This document shows, one piece after another, positions 1 to 5,251 of a stretch of 10,987 nucleotides of DNA. Position numbers and translations under genes: made by a program. Below the pieces are notes generated by a model that searched no databases, was not told where the DNA came from, and was given only the letters and a program-made list of their open reading frames with translations. The stretch is from an uncultured Eubacterium sp. (GTDB lineage: Bacteria > Bacillota > Clostridia > Peptostreptococcales > Anaerovoracaceae): assembly GCA_902495595.1 (NCBI GenBank), contig CABUXV010000043.1:1-10987 (forward strand), given 5' to 3'. Positions within the stretch are counted from its first letter, which is position 1; each line of letters begins with the position of its first letter.

Positions 1-311
1 GAACTGCTGCAGCAGATATGGAATGTCAGATAGAAGAAGAGATAAAATCGCAAAGAGCTGACTGCATAATGCGCAGACAGATAGAGATTTCCCGAGAAAT
101 AAATGAGGCTAAGGTGGGAAATACTATAGAAGTGATTGTAGACGGAGCTGATGAAGAAGGTGCATATATAGGCAGGTCTCAGTATGATGCTCCTGAAATT
201 GACAATACGGTTATTTTTAAGTCAGAAAGTGAACTTAAGATCGGTGATATGGTAAAGGTCAATATAACCGATGCCTTTGATTATGACCTTGTAGGAAGAA
301 TGGAGGAATAA
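1..311 (+). CDS. rimO: RimO (ribosomal protein S12 methylthiotransferase), C-terminal part
   Basis: This is the 3' end of a gene that begins before the window; the reading frame enters at base 3 and ends with TAA at 309-311. About 102 residues are visible. They cover the end of the radical SAM region (a helical stretch rich in Glu, Arg and Gln) and the C-terminal TRAM domain. The segment GRSQYDAPEID, followed by a GDMVKVNIT-type strand and a YDLVG ending, is the signature that separates RimO from its relative MiaB. RimO is an iron-sulfur radical SAM enzyme that methylthiolates a conserved Asp of ribosomal protein S12. The catalytic CxxxCxxC motif lies outside the window and cannot be checked. 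The TAA is one base from the pgsA ATG, and the pgsA ribosome-binding site (GGAGG, 302-306) lies inside this gene, so the two are probably co-transcribed and coupled. Confidence 0.93.
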   Translation, partial: TAAADMECQIEEEIKSQRADCIMRRQIEISREINEAKVGNTIEVIVDGADEEGAYIGRSQYDAPEIDNTVIFKSESELKIGDMVKVNITDAFDYDLVGRMEE

Positions 312-312
312 T

Positions 313-846
313 ATGAATTTGCCAAATAAGCTTACCATGGGAAGGATTTTCGCAATACCTGTATTCATAATATTGATTTTGATGGAGTACAGATATGCAG
401 CGGCAATAATTTTCATACTGGCGGCTTTTACAGATATGCTGGATGGTAAGATAGCAAGAAAATATAATCTTGTAACCAATTTTGGAAAACTGATGGACCC
501 TTTAGCAGATAAGCTGCTGGTAATGGCGGCTCTTATATGTTTGGCTGAACTTGGTGATGTTCCGGGATGGATGGTTATAGTAATACTGGGAAGAGAGTTT
601 ATAATCACAGGGATGAGACAGGTGGCAGCAGCGCAGGGAATTGTAATAGCGGCCGGCACTACAGGAAAGATAAAAACGGTAACGCAGATGATAGCGATTC
701 CTTTGCTTATACTTGATAACTGGCCGTTCAGCATGCTCAGTGTAAATATTCCTATGGACGTAATATTCTTATGGATTGCACTTGTAATGACAATAGTGTC
801 GGGAACAGAGTACATAGTAAAGAACAAACAATTATTTTCTATGTAG
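313..846 (+). CDS. pgsA: CDP-diacylglycerol--glycerol-3-phosphate 3-phosphatidyltransferase
   Basis: The 177-residue integral membrane enzyme makes phosphatidylglycerol phosphate from CDP-diacylglycerol and glycerol 3-phosphate, the committed step towards phosphatidylglycerol and cardiolipin. The full CDP-alcohol phosphatidyltransferase signature D-x2-D-G-x2-A-R-x8-G-x3-D-x3-D is present: D41, D44, G45, A48, R49, G58, D62 and D66. Several hydrophobic helices follow, for example about 12-38, 68-95 and 145-165. Length is normal for the family. The ATG is fixed by GGAGG at 302-306, six bases upstream. It sits one base after rimO and 13 bases before cinA, and rimO-pgsA-cinA-recA is a common clostridial order. 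The pgsA assignment over other CDP-alcohol transferases rests on length, the N-terminal NLPNKLTMGR-type start and the neighbours. Confidence 0.95.
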   Translation: MNLPNKLTMGRIFAIPVFIILILMEYRYAAAIIFILAAFTDMLDGKIARKYNLVTNFGKLMDPLADKLLVMAALICLAELGDVPGWMVIVILGREFIITGMRQVAAAQGIVIAAGTTGKIKTVTQMIAIPLLILDNWPFSMLSVNIPMDVIFLWIALVMTIVSGTEYIVKNKQLFSM

Positions 847-859
847 AAAGAAGGAAGAT

Positions 860-2089
860 ATGAAAACTGCAATTTTAAGTGTAGGTACCGAGCTGCTGTT
901 CGGACAGATAACAAATACAAATACGGTTTATCTTTCTCAGCAGATGAATATGCTTGGATTTGATGTAATGTATCATTATACGGTAGGCGATAATCCAAAA
1001 CGAGTTGAAGATATGATGAATCTGGCTTTTAAGGATTGTGATTTGATTCTGACTACAGGCGGGCTGGGACCTACTCAGGATGATTTAACCAAAGAGGTTG
1101 CATGTAAAGTTTTAGATGATGAACTTGTATTGATGGATGATGTTTTAGATGAGATTGTAAAGTATTTTAAAACCCTGGGACGCGAAATGACGGAAAATAA
1201 TAAAAAACAGGCAATTATGCCGTCAAGGGCTACGGTTTTTCATAATGATGCAGGTACTGCTCCGGGGTTTGCCCTGGAAAAGGAAGGGAAATATATAATA
1301 TGCATGCCCGGACCTCCTCGTGAAATGACGAGAATGTTCCAAAAGAACGTAATGCCGTTTTTAAAGGAAATGTCAAAAAGCGCCATATGCTATAGAATGA
1401 TAAGATTTTTTGGAATAGGGGAGTCAAGTCTTGAAACAGAACTGATGGATTTGATAGATGAGCAGACAGATCCGACTCTTGCCACATACGCCAAGGAGGG
1501 TGAATGTTCTCTTAGAATCGCATCCAAAAGAGATACTGAAGAAGAAGCTGAAGAAGCCGTCAATGAAATGTTGGAAAAAGTCAAAGAAAAAGTAGGAAAG
1601 TATATATTCAGCTGTGATGATGAGGAGCTTGTGCAGGTTGTATGCGATAAGCTTACCTCGAAAAATCTCACCTTGTCCAGCGCCGAGTCGTGTACGGGAG
1701 GGATGTTTGCTTCAGCAGTTACAGATGTGCCTGGAATTTCAAAATCCTTTGAGAGAGGAATTGTAACTTACAGCAATGAAGCAAAGATAAGCGAACTTGG
1801 AGTCAGCAGAGAAACTTTGGATAGATACGGAGCTGTAAGCGAAGAAGTCGCGCTTGAAATGGTTGAAGGCCTTAAAAAAGTAAGCGGAAGCGATGTATGC
1901 ATTTCAGTAACAGGAGTGGCAGGTCCGGACGGAGGTACAGAGGAGAAACCTGTCGGTCTTGTATATGTAGGATTCATATATGGTGATAAAAAGATTTGTA
2001 AAAAGATTCAAATGAGAAATGTAAACAGAAAATGGAACAGACATTACGCTCTGTTGTGCATGCTGGATATTATAAACAGAAATATTTAA
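860..2089 (+). CDS. cinA: CinA: competence/damage-inducible protein, NMN deamidase type
   Basis: A 409-residue two-domain protein, the usual full length. Residues 1 to about 170 form a MoaB/MogA-like (COG1058) domain with the nucleotide-binding motif TTGGLGPTQDD at 65-75. The C-terminal CinA domain, from about 250, carries SSAESCTGG at 273-281 and GVAGPDGGT at 352-360, the conserved active-site motifs of the nicotinamide mononucleotide amidohydrolase (PncC) family. Family knowledge: CinA recycles NMN to nicotinate mononucleotide for NAD synthesis, and the N-terminal domain can have ADP-ribose pyrophosphatase activity; in pneumococcus and Bacillus it is linked to competence and RecA. The start is supported by AAGGAAG a few bases upstream. 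The gene is followed at once by a terminator, so recA is a separate unit here although it is adjacent. Confidence 0.96.
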   Translation: MKTAILSVGTELLFGQITNTNTVYLSQQMNMLGFDVMYHYTVGDNPKRVEDMMNLAFKDCDLILTTGGLGPTQDDLTKEVACKVLDDELVLMDDVLDEIVKYFKTLGREMTENNKKQAIMPSRATVFHNDAGTAPGFALEKEGKYIICMPGPPREMTRMFQKNVMPFLKEMSKSAICYRMIRFFGIGESSLETELMDLIDEQTDPTLATYAKEGECSLRIASKRDTEEEAEEAVNEMLEKVKEKVGKYIFSCDDEELVQVVCDKLTSKNLTLSSAESCTGGMFASAVTDVPGISKSFERGIVTYSNEAKISELGVSRETLDRYGAVSEEVALEMVEGLKKVSGSDVCISVTGVAGPDGGTEEKPVGLVYVGFIYGDKKICKKIQMRNVNRKWNRHYALLCMLDIINRNI

Positions 2090-2095
2090 AAGAGG

Positions 2096-2142
2096 AATCG
2101 GCAAATGATGAAAAGAAAAAATCGTTTGCTGATTTTTATTTT
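2096..2142 (+). terminator. Rho-independent terminator after cinA
   Basis: A 14-bp RNA stem pairs 2096-2109 (AATCGGCAAATGAT) with 2121-2134 (ATCGTTTGCTGATT). Two of the pairs are G-U wobbles and there are no mismatches. The 11-base loop is purine-rich and the T-rich tail is TTTATTTT (2135-2142). It begins seven bases after the cinA stop and closes the rimO-pgsA-cinA unit. Confidence 0.8.
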
Positions 2143-2194
2143 AGAAGAAATATAAATAAAGAGGAAAAGCTCTGAAAATTCAATATGGAAAATA

Positions 2195-2223
2195 TTGACA
2201 TAAAGTTTTTTATATAGTAAAAT
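2195..2223 (+). promoter_or_regulatory. Candidate sigma-A promoter P1 of recA
   Basis: Consensus -35 TTGACA (2195-2200), a 17-base AT-rich spacer, and -10 TAAAAT (2218-2223, five of six matches). It is the better of two candidates upstream of recA and would give a leader of about 75 bases. The prediction rests on sequence match only. Confidence 0.65.
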
Positions 2224-2239
2224 TTTCTTAAAACTATGC

Positions 2240-2268
2240 TTGACCTGTAAGAGATTATGGGGTATTAT
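2240..2268 (+). promoter_or_regulatory. Candidate sigma-A promoter P2 of recA, next to the LexA operator
   Basis: TTGACC (2240-2245, five of six), 17 bases, TATTAT (2263-2268, five of six; TATAAT also reads at 2266-2271 with a 20-base spacer). The LexA operator starts seven bases after this -10, so it would cover the start point at about 2275. That position makes P2 the likelier SOS-controlled promoter, with P1 possibly giving basal transcription that repressor would block as a roadblock. Confidence 0.6.
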
Positions 2269-2274
2269 AATAAA

Positions 2275-2288
2275 AGAACAAATGTTCA
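2275..2288. promoter_or_regulatory. LexA (DinR) SOS box of recA
   Basis: The sequence A-GAAC-AAAT-GTTC-A matches the Gram-positive SOS box CGAACRNRYGTTYC at every position except the outermost base on each side. The GAAC/GTTC half-sites are a perfect dyad (2276-2279 and 2284-2287). It lies between the P2 -10 element and the recA ribosome-binding site (GGAGG, 2293-2297), a standard position for repression by LexA. A lexA gene is not in the window. Confidence 0.85.
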
Positions 2289-2302
2289 TATCGGAGGTAC
2301 AT

Positions 2303-3424
2303 ATGGCAGGCAAACAAAAAGAAATAAAGGCTATTACAAATAAAGATGACAGAGATAAAGCTTTAAATGCGGCTTTGGCGCAGATTCAGAAAGAATTTGG
2401 AAAGGGCGCCGTAATGAAGCTCGGAGATGACAGCGCAAGGATGAATGTAGAATCTATATCGACCGGTTCCATGAGTCTTGATTTGGCTACGGGAATAGGC
2501 GGAGTTCCCAAAGGAAGAATTATTGAGGTCTTCGGACCTGAATCTTCCGGCAAGACAACCCTTACACTTCATATAATAGCAGAATCTCAGAAAAAGGGCG
2601 GAAGGGCTGCTTTTATAGATGCAGAACATGCGCTTGACCCTGAATATGCTAAAAATTTAGGCGTCGATGTGGACGAGTTATTGGTTTCTCAGCCCGATTA
2701 TGGCGAACAGGCTCTCGAGATAGTTGAGATGTTGGTAAGAAGCGGTGCAATAGATTTGGTTGTGGTGGATTCTGTTGCCGCATTGGTTCCGAAACACGAA
2801 ATTGACGGGGCTATGGGGGATGCTTCAGTCGGACTTCAGGCAAGGCTTATGTCACAGGCATTAAGAAAATTAGCAGGTATTATAAACAAGACAAATACAA
2901 CCATTATATTTATAAACCAGCTGAGAGAGAAAATAGGAGTTATGTTCGGAAATCCGGAAACAACAACAGGCGGCAGGGCATTAAAATTTTTCTCCTCAAT
3001 GAGAATAGATGTCAGGAGAGTTGAAAGCATAAAGTCGGGAGATGCTGTTTTAGGAAACAGAACTAAAGCTAAAATAGTGAAAAATAAAGTTGCTCCGCCA
3101 TTTAAACAGGCTGAGTTTGATATTATGTACGGACAGGGTATATCCAAGTCGGGAGATGTTTTAGACTGCGCAGTTGCTGAGAAAATCATTGAAAAGGCCG
3201 GTTCATGGTATAGCTTTGATGGCAACAGAATAGGTCAGGGAAGAGAAAATGTCAAAGCGTATCTTGAAGAAAATCCAGATATACTTGAAAACGTTGAAAG
3301 TCTGCTTTTAGAGACGCTTAAAAAGAATAAGTCAGATGATAAAGCCAATGATGTAAATGCGGATACTCCTGAAATAGATGATGAAGAAATCATGATAGAT
3401 GAGGACGGGGTAATAATAGAATAG
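2303..3424 (+). CDS. recA: RecA recombinase
   Basis: A 373-residue RecA, the ATP-dependent strand-exchange protein of homologous recombination and co-protease for LexA. Walker A GPESSGKTT is at 78-86, the catalytic Glu at 108 (in IDAEHALD), the Walker B Asp at 156 (in VVVDSVAAL), and the DNA-binding loop regions around EIDGAMGD and NQLREKIGVMFGNPETTTGG are intact. Numbering runs 12 residues ahead of E. coli because of a longer N-terminus. The C-terminal tail is strongly acidic (about 350-373), as in other RecA proteins, where it restrains DNA access. I start at the ATG at 2303: it has GGAGGT five bases upstream and gives MAGKQKEIK. An in-frame ATG at 2240 is rejected because it lies inside the promoter and operator. 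recX, often next to recA, is not here. Confidence 0.98.
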   Translation: MAGKQKEIKAITNKDDRDKALNAALAQIQKEFGKGAVMKLGDDSARMNVESISTGSMSLDLATGIGGVPKGRIIEVFGPESSGKTTLTLHIIAESQKKGGRAAFIDAEHALDPEYAKNLGVDVDELLVSQPDYGEQALEIVEMLVRSGAIDLVVVDSVAALVPKHEIDGAMGDASVGLQARLMSQALRKLAGIINKTNTTIIFINQLREKIGVMFGNPETTTGGRALKFFSSMRIDVRRVESIKSGDAVLGNRTKAKIVKNKVAPPFKQAEFDIMYGQGISKSGDVLDCAVAEKIIEKAGSWYSFDGNRIGQGRENVKAYLEENPDILENVESLLLETLKKNKSDDKANDVNADTPEIDDEEIMIDEDGVIIE

Positions 3425-3440
3425 ATTGGTTTTTAACAGC

Positions 3441-3483
3441 AAACAGAGTCCGGATTATATTCTCTAGACTCTGTTTTTTATTT
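3441..3483 (+). terminator. Rho-independent terminator after recA
   Basis: A perfect 10-bp stem, AAACAGAGTC (3441-3450) with GACTCTGTTT (3467-3476), a 16-base loop, and the tail TTTATTT immediately after. It starts 17 bases past the recA stop. No comparable U-tract exists on the other strand, so it should work only for recA. Confidence 0.85.
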
Positions 3484-3505
3484 ATATATTGCCGGAATGT
3501 AAATC

Positions 3506-3585
3506 AAAGTGTTTTGTGAAGTTGTCGTTCCTTACTGACGATATGCGTGCATAGGAATCTTTGACTTTGTCATACACACTTTTTT
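3506..3585 (+). other. Long imperfect hairpin with T-tract between recA and the convergent gene
   Basis: AAAGTGT (3506-3512) pairs with ACACTTT (3576-3582); further in, AAGTTG (3519-3524) pairs with TGACTT (3562-3567) and GTTCCT (3527-3532) with AGGAAT (3553-3558), counting G-U pairs. The loop contains the near-palindrome TATGCGTGCATA. The outer arm runs into TTTTTT (3580-3585) on the + strand and ends two bases before the stop codon of the minus-strand gene. It may be a second, backup recA terminator or a terminator for convergent transcription, but no promoter of its own is visible. Function is inferred from base pairing only. Confidence 0.4.
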
Positions 3586-3587
3586 GG

Positions 3588-3974
3588 TTATTTTTTATTG
3601 CGGATTAAATGATATATTCCGCGAATAATGGAAAAAATAGCGAATGCTGCGAGAAATCCTATTAATCCGGCGGTAATATCGGACATTTCCATGCTGCCGG
3701 TTCCTGTAATTCCCTGACCGATTTCTATTGCAAAAGTCAATACAAGTATAACGGTAAAGACATATATCCAGGCGATTACCATTGTGTGATTTTTATTTGC
3801 AAGCCACTTAAATAATGGATATATTATGAATATCAAAATGATTCCCAATATACCTATGACGATAAAGTGAAGTTCTTTGTCTGTGAAGCTGCTTTCCATA
3901 CCATCGTTTAAAGTCATAATGAAGTTATGTATTCTGGCGATTAATGACACTAAATAATATAGTAATTGTTCCAT
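3588..3974 (-). CDS. Small three-helix membrane protein, possibly VanZ-like
   Basis: I do not recognise a specific family with certainty. The 128-residue product has three clear hydrophobic helices at about 36-56, 64-83 and 100-120, and an amphipathic N-terminal stretch (1-22). It ends in a basic tail (RNKK). The segment between helices 2 and 3 has E84, Q87 and D99 in an E-x2-Q ... M-x-D-I-x-A-G-x-x-G-F layout, which resembles the polar signature of VanZ-type proteins; length and helix count are compatible with a short member. That is a suggestion, not an assignment. The start is supported by GGGAGG on the minus strand (3982-3987), seven bases before the ATG. It is the only minus-strand gene, convergent to recA and divergent from rplU. 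I found no strong promoter for it in 3990-4060. Confidence 0.75.
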   Translation of the reverse strand: MEQLLYYLVSLIARIHNFIMTLNDGMESSFTDKELHFIVIGILGIILIFIIYPLFKWLANKNHTMVIAWIYVFTVILVLTFAIEIGQGITGTGSMEMSDITAGLIGFLAAFAIFSIIRGIYHLIRNKK

Positions 3975-4127
3975 TGTGTTTCCTCCCGAGTAAATAATTA
4001 CATAATATTACAGTAGTTTGTAGATACTATGTGCAGCATTGAAGAAATAATATAGATTGATAAGAAAGCATAACGAAGTTCAAAGCTTAAAATCGGTAAA
4101 TTTTGCTCTTTACATTTATATTAGTTT

Positions 4128-4181
4128 TGTAAATTGCAATATTTACACTTCAAATACATTGTGTAAATATTATTTTTTACA
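4128..4181. repeat. Two tandem TGTAAA-N8-TTTACA dyads (putative operator)
   Basis: Dyad 1 is TGTAAA at 4128-4133 and TTTACA at 4142-4147; dyad 2 is TGTAAA at 4162-4167 and TTTACA at 4176-4181. Both have exactly eight bases between half-sites, and the dyads are 34 bp apart. The inner half-sites also form a perfect 11-bp inverted repeat, AATATTTACAC (4138-4148) with GTGTAAATATT (4161-4171), around a 12-base loop. Extra TTTACA hexamers lie at 4109-4114 and at 4236-4241, the latter being the rplU -35. The regular spacing suggests a dimeric repressor or activator binding side by side upstream of rplU, but I cannot name the protein. AT-rich composition makes single hexamers cheap; the equal spacing is the stronger evidence. 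Confidence 0.45.
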
Positions 4182-4235
4182 ACTGTATAACTTACTATTG
4201 ACATTTCCGAAATTCAAAACTATTGAGAATTCTAC

Positions 4236-4264
4236 TTTACAAGACTTTATAAATGTAGTATTAT
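4236..4264 (+). promoter_or_regulatory. Candidate sigma-A promoter of rplU-rpmA
   Basis: TTTACA (4236-4241, five of six), 17 bases, TATTAT (4259-4264, five of six), predicting a start at about 4271 and a leader of roughly 90 bases. A TTGACA at 4198-4203 lacks a good -10 at 17 bases and is a weaker alternative. Confidence 0.7.
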
Positions 4265-4270
4265 ATATGA

Positions 4271-4363
4271 ATGTAAGCCGCACGAAAGAGGTTTTGAAAC
4301 GATTCATATGATGGGAATCGTACCTTGATAGGCGAGACTGGATAGAGGAGGTAAAGATTTACA
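4271..4363 (+). promoter_or_regulatory. Structured 5' leader of rplU (L21-leader-like)
   Basis: The leader contains a perfect hairpin ACGATTC (4299-4305) with GAATCGT (4315-4321) around a 9-base loop. Just after it, TACCTT (4321-4326) can pair with GAGGTA (4348-4353), which includes part of the rplU ribosome-binding site GAGGAGG (4345-4351). Base 4321 is shared, so the two helices compete at their edge. Firmicutes rplU genes commonly have an autoregulatory L21 leader (an Rfam family); position and ribosome-site occlusion fit that role. I could not align it to the family model, so membership is an inference. Confidence 0.55.
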
Positions 4364-4888
4364 ATGTACGCAATTATTGAAACAGGCGGAAAACAGTACA
4401 GAGTTCAGAACGGAGATAAAATAGCTGTTGAAAAATTAAACATCGAAGATGGACAGCAGGTTGTATTTGACAAAGTTCTTGTAGTGGGCGAAGGAGCTGA
4501 TGTGAAAGTCGGCGCACCTTACGTGGACGGTGTTACTGTTGAAGGAAATGTTATTGAAACAGGAAAAGGCAAGAAGGTTGTTATATTTAAGTATAAGGCC
4601 AAGAAGGACTACAGAAAGAAACAGGGTCACAGACAGCCGTATACTTTAGTGGAAATCACTTCGATTGCTGGTGAAAAGGCTGCGCCTAAGCAGGAAGCTC
4701 CTGCAGCTGAAGCTGAACCTGCAAAGGAAGATGCACAGACAGAAGAAGCAAAGCCTAATAAAAAGCCTGCCTTAAAATCTATGAGAAAAGCAGAACTTAT
4801 AGAATTTGCTAAGGAAAACAACATCGAAATTGATGAGAAGGCTACTAATGCAGTTATGATTGAAACAATCGAAACAGCGTTAAAGTAA
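4364..4888 (+). CDS. rplU: 50S ribosomal protein L21 with C-terminal SAP/Rho-N-like extension
   Basis: Residues 1-103 are a complete L21: it opens MYAIIETGGKQYRV and contains VGAPYVDG and YRKKQGHRQPYT. L21 binds 23S rRNA in the large subunit. Normal bacterial L21 is about 100-105 residues; this one has 174. The extra part is a flexible Ala/Pro/Glu/Lys-rich linker (about 104-135) and a compact basic-then-helical module at 140-174 (MRKAELIEFAKENN and then a second helix ending in ETALK). This has the K-x-E-L-I-x-x-A-x-x-x-x-I pattern of SAP, HeH or Rho N-terminal nucleic-acid-binding modules. The reading frame is uninterrupted and codon use does not change, so the tail is probably a real fusion. 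Start is fixed by GAGGAGG at 4345-4351. rpmA follows after 49 bases. Confidence 0.95.
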   Translation: MYAIIETGGKQYRVQNGDKIAVEKLNIEDGQQVVFDKVLVVGEGADVKVGAPYVDGVTVEGNVIETGKGKKVVIFKYKAKKDYRKKQGHRQPYTLVEITSIAGEKAAPKQEAPAAEAEPAKEDAQTEEAKPNKKPALKSMRKAELIEFAKENNIEIDEKATNAVMIETIETALK

Positions 4889-4937
4889 TTGAAACAGAAA
4901 TTTGTTTAAATTGATATAGCGAGGAGGTGTCTAGTCG

Positions 4938-5198
4938 ATGGCAAGTAAAAAAGGTGTAGGTAGCTCGAAGAACGGTCGTGACAGTGAGTCGAAACGTTTA
5001 GGCGTTAAAAGAGGCGACGGTCAGTTTGTAAGTGCCGGTAGCATTTTAGTAAGACAGAGAGGAACTAAATTCCACCCTGGCAACAATGTTGGAATCGGCG
5101 GAGATGATACATTATTTGCGAAGATTGACGGAGCTGTTAAATTCGAAAGATATGACAAGAAAAGAAAGCAAGTAAGTGTATATCCAAAAGAAGCTTAA
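4938..5198 (+). CDS. rpmA: 50S ribosomal protein L27
   Basis: An 86-residue L27, complete, with the GSSKNGRDSESKRLGVK start, GSILVRQRGTKFHPG and GGDDTLFAKIDG regions. The N-terminus of mature L27 reaches into the peptidyl transferase centre. In most Firmicutes L27 is made with a short N-terminal extension removed by the protease Prp (YsxB), encoded between rplU and rpmA. Here the protein starts directly at MASKKG, and an in-frame TAG two codons upstream (4932-4934) excludes an extension; the 49-base rplU-rpmA gap leaves no room for prp. AGGAGGTG (4923-4930) is a strong ribosome-binding site eight bases before the ATG. A terminator follows. Confidence 0.97.
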   Translation: MASKKGVGSSKNGRDSESKRLGVKRGDGQFVSAGSILVRQRGTKFHPGNNVGIGGDDTLFAKIDGAVKFERYDKKRKQVSVYPKEA

Positions 5199-5207
5199 GA
5201 AAATTTT

Positions 5208-5238
5208 GAGCCCCTATTTTTATAGGGGCTTGTTTTTT
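5208..5238 (+). terminator. Rho-independent terminator between rpmA and obgE
   Basis: A perfect 9-bp stem, AGCCCCTAT (5209-5217) with ATAGGGGCT (5222-5230), extended by a G-U pair, a TTTT loop, and a TGTTTTTT tail. It is strong and ends only three bases before the obgE ribosome-binding site (GAGGAGG, 5241-5247). With no room for a promoter after it, obgE must depend on read-through or on a promoter further upstream, so it may act as an attenuator that keeps Obg well below L21/L27. Confidence 0.92.
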
Positions 5239-5251
5239 ATGAGGAGGACTC

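Larger units (their letters stand above)
3975..4363. other. Divergent intergenic region (389 bp), very AT-rich
   Basis: This gap separates the minus-strand membrane protein gene from rplU. From 3988 to about 4105 I see only AT-rich sequence without a convincing promoter or hairpin. From 4109 to 4241 there are six TGTAAA/TTTACA hexamers, four of them arranged as two dyads. From 4236 comes the rplU promoter and its leader. An open frame at 4057-4311 runs through these elements, has no ribosome-binding site and a biased AT-driven composition, and is not called as a gene. Confidence 0.7.

Noticed and set aside
222..998. A 258-codon minus-strand open frame across pgsA and the start of cinA
   Set aside because: It is the antisense of two well-recognised genes, with no ribosome-binding site and low-complexity composition.
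2240..2302. A 21-codon N-terminal extension of RecA from an ATG at 2240
   Set aside because: It covers the P2 promoter and LexA box, has no ribosome-binding site, and the ATG at 2303 has GGAGGT and gives the expected RecA start.
4138..4178. The 11-bp inverted repeat AATATTTACAC/GTGTAAATATT followed by T's as a terminator
   Set aside because: The stem is almost all A-T, no gene on the + strand ends upstream of it, and the repeat is better explained as inner half-sites of the two dyads.
4057..4311. An 84-codon open frame upstream of rplU
   Set aside because: No ribosome-binding site, composition set by AT richness (Tyr, Asn, Phe, Leu), and it runs through the dyads and the rplU promoter and leader.
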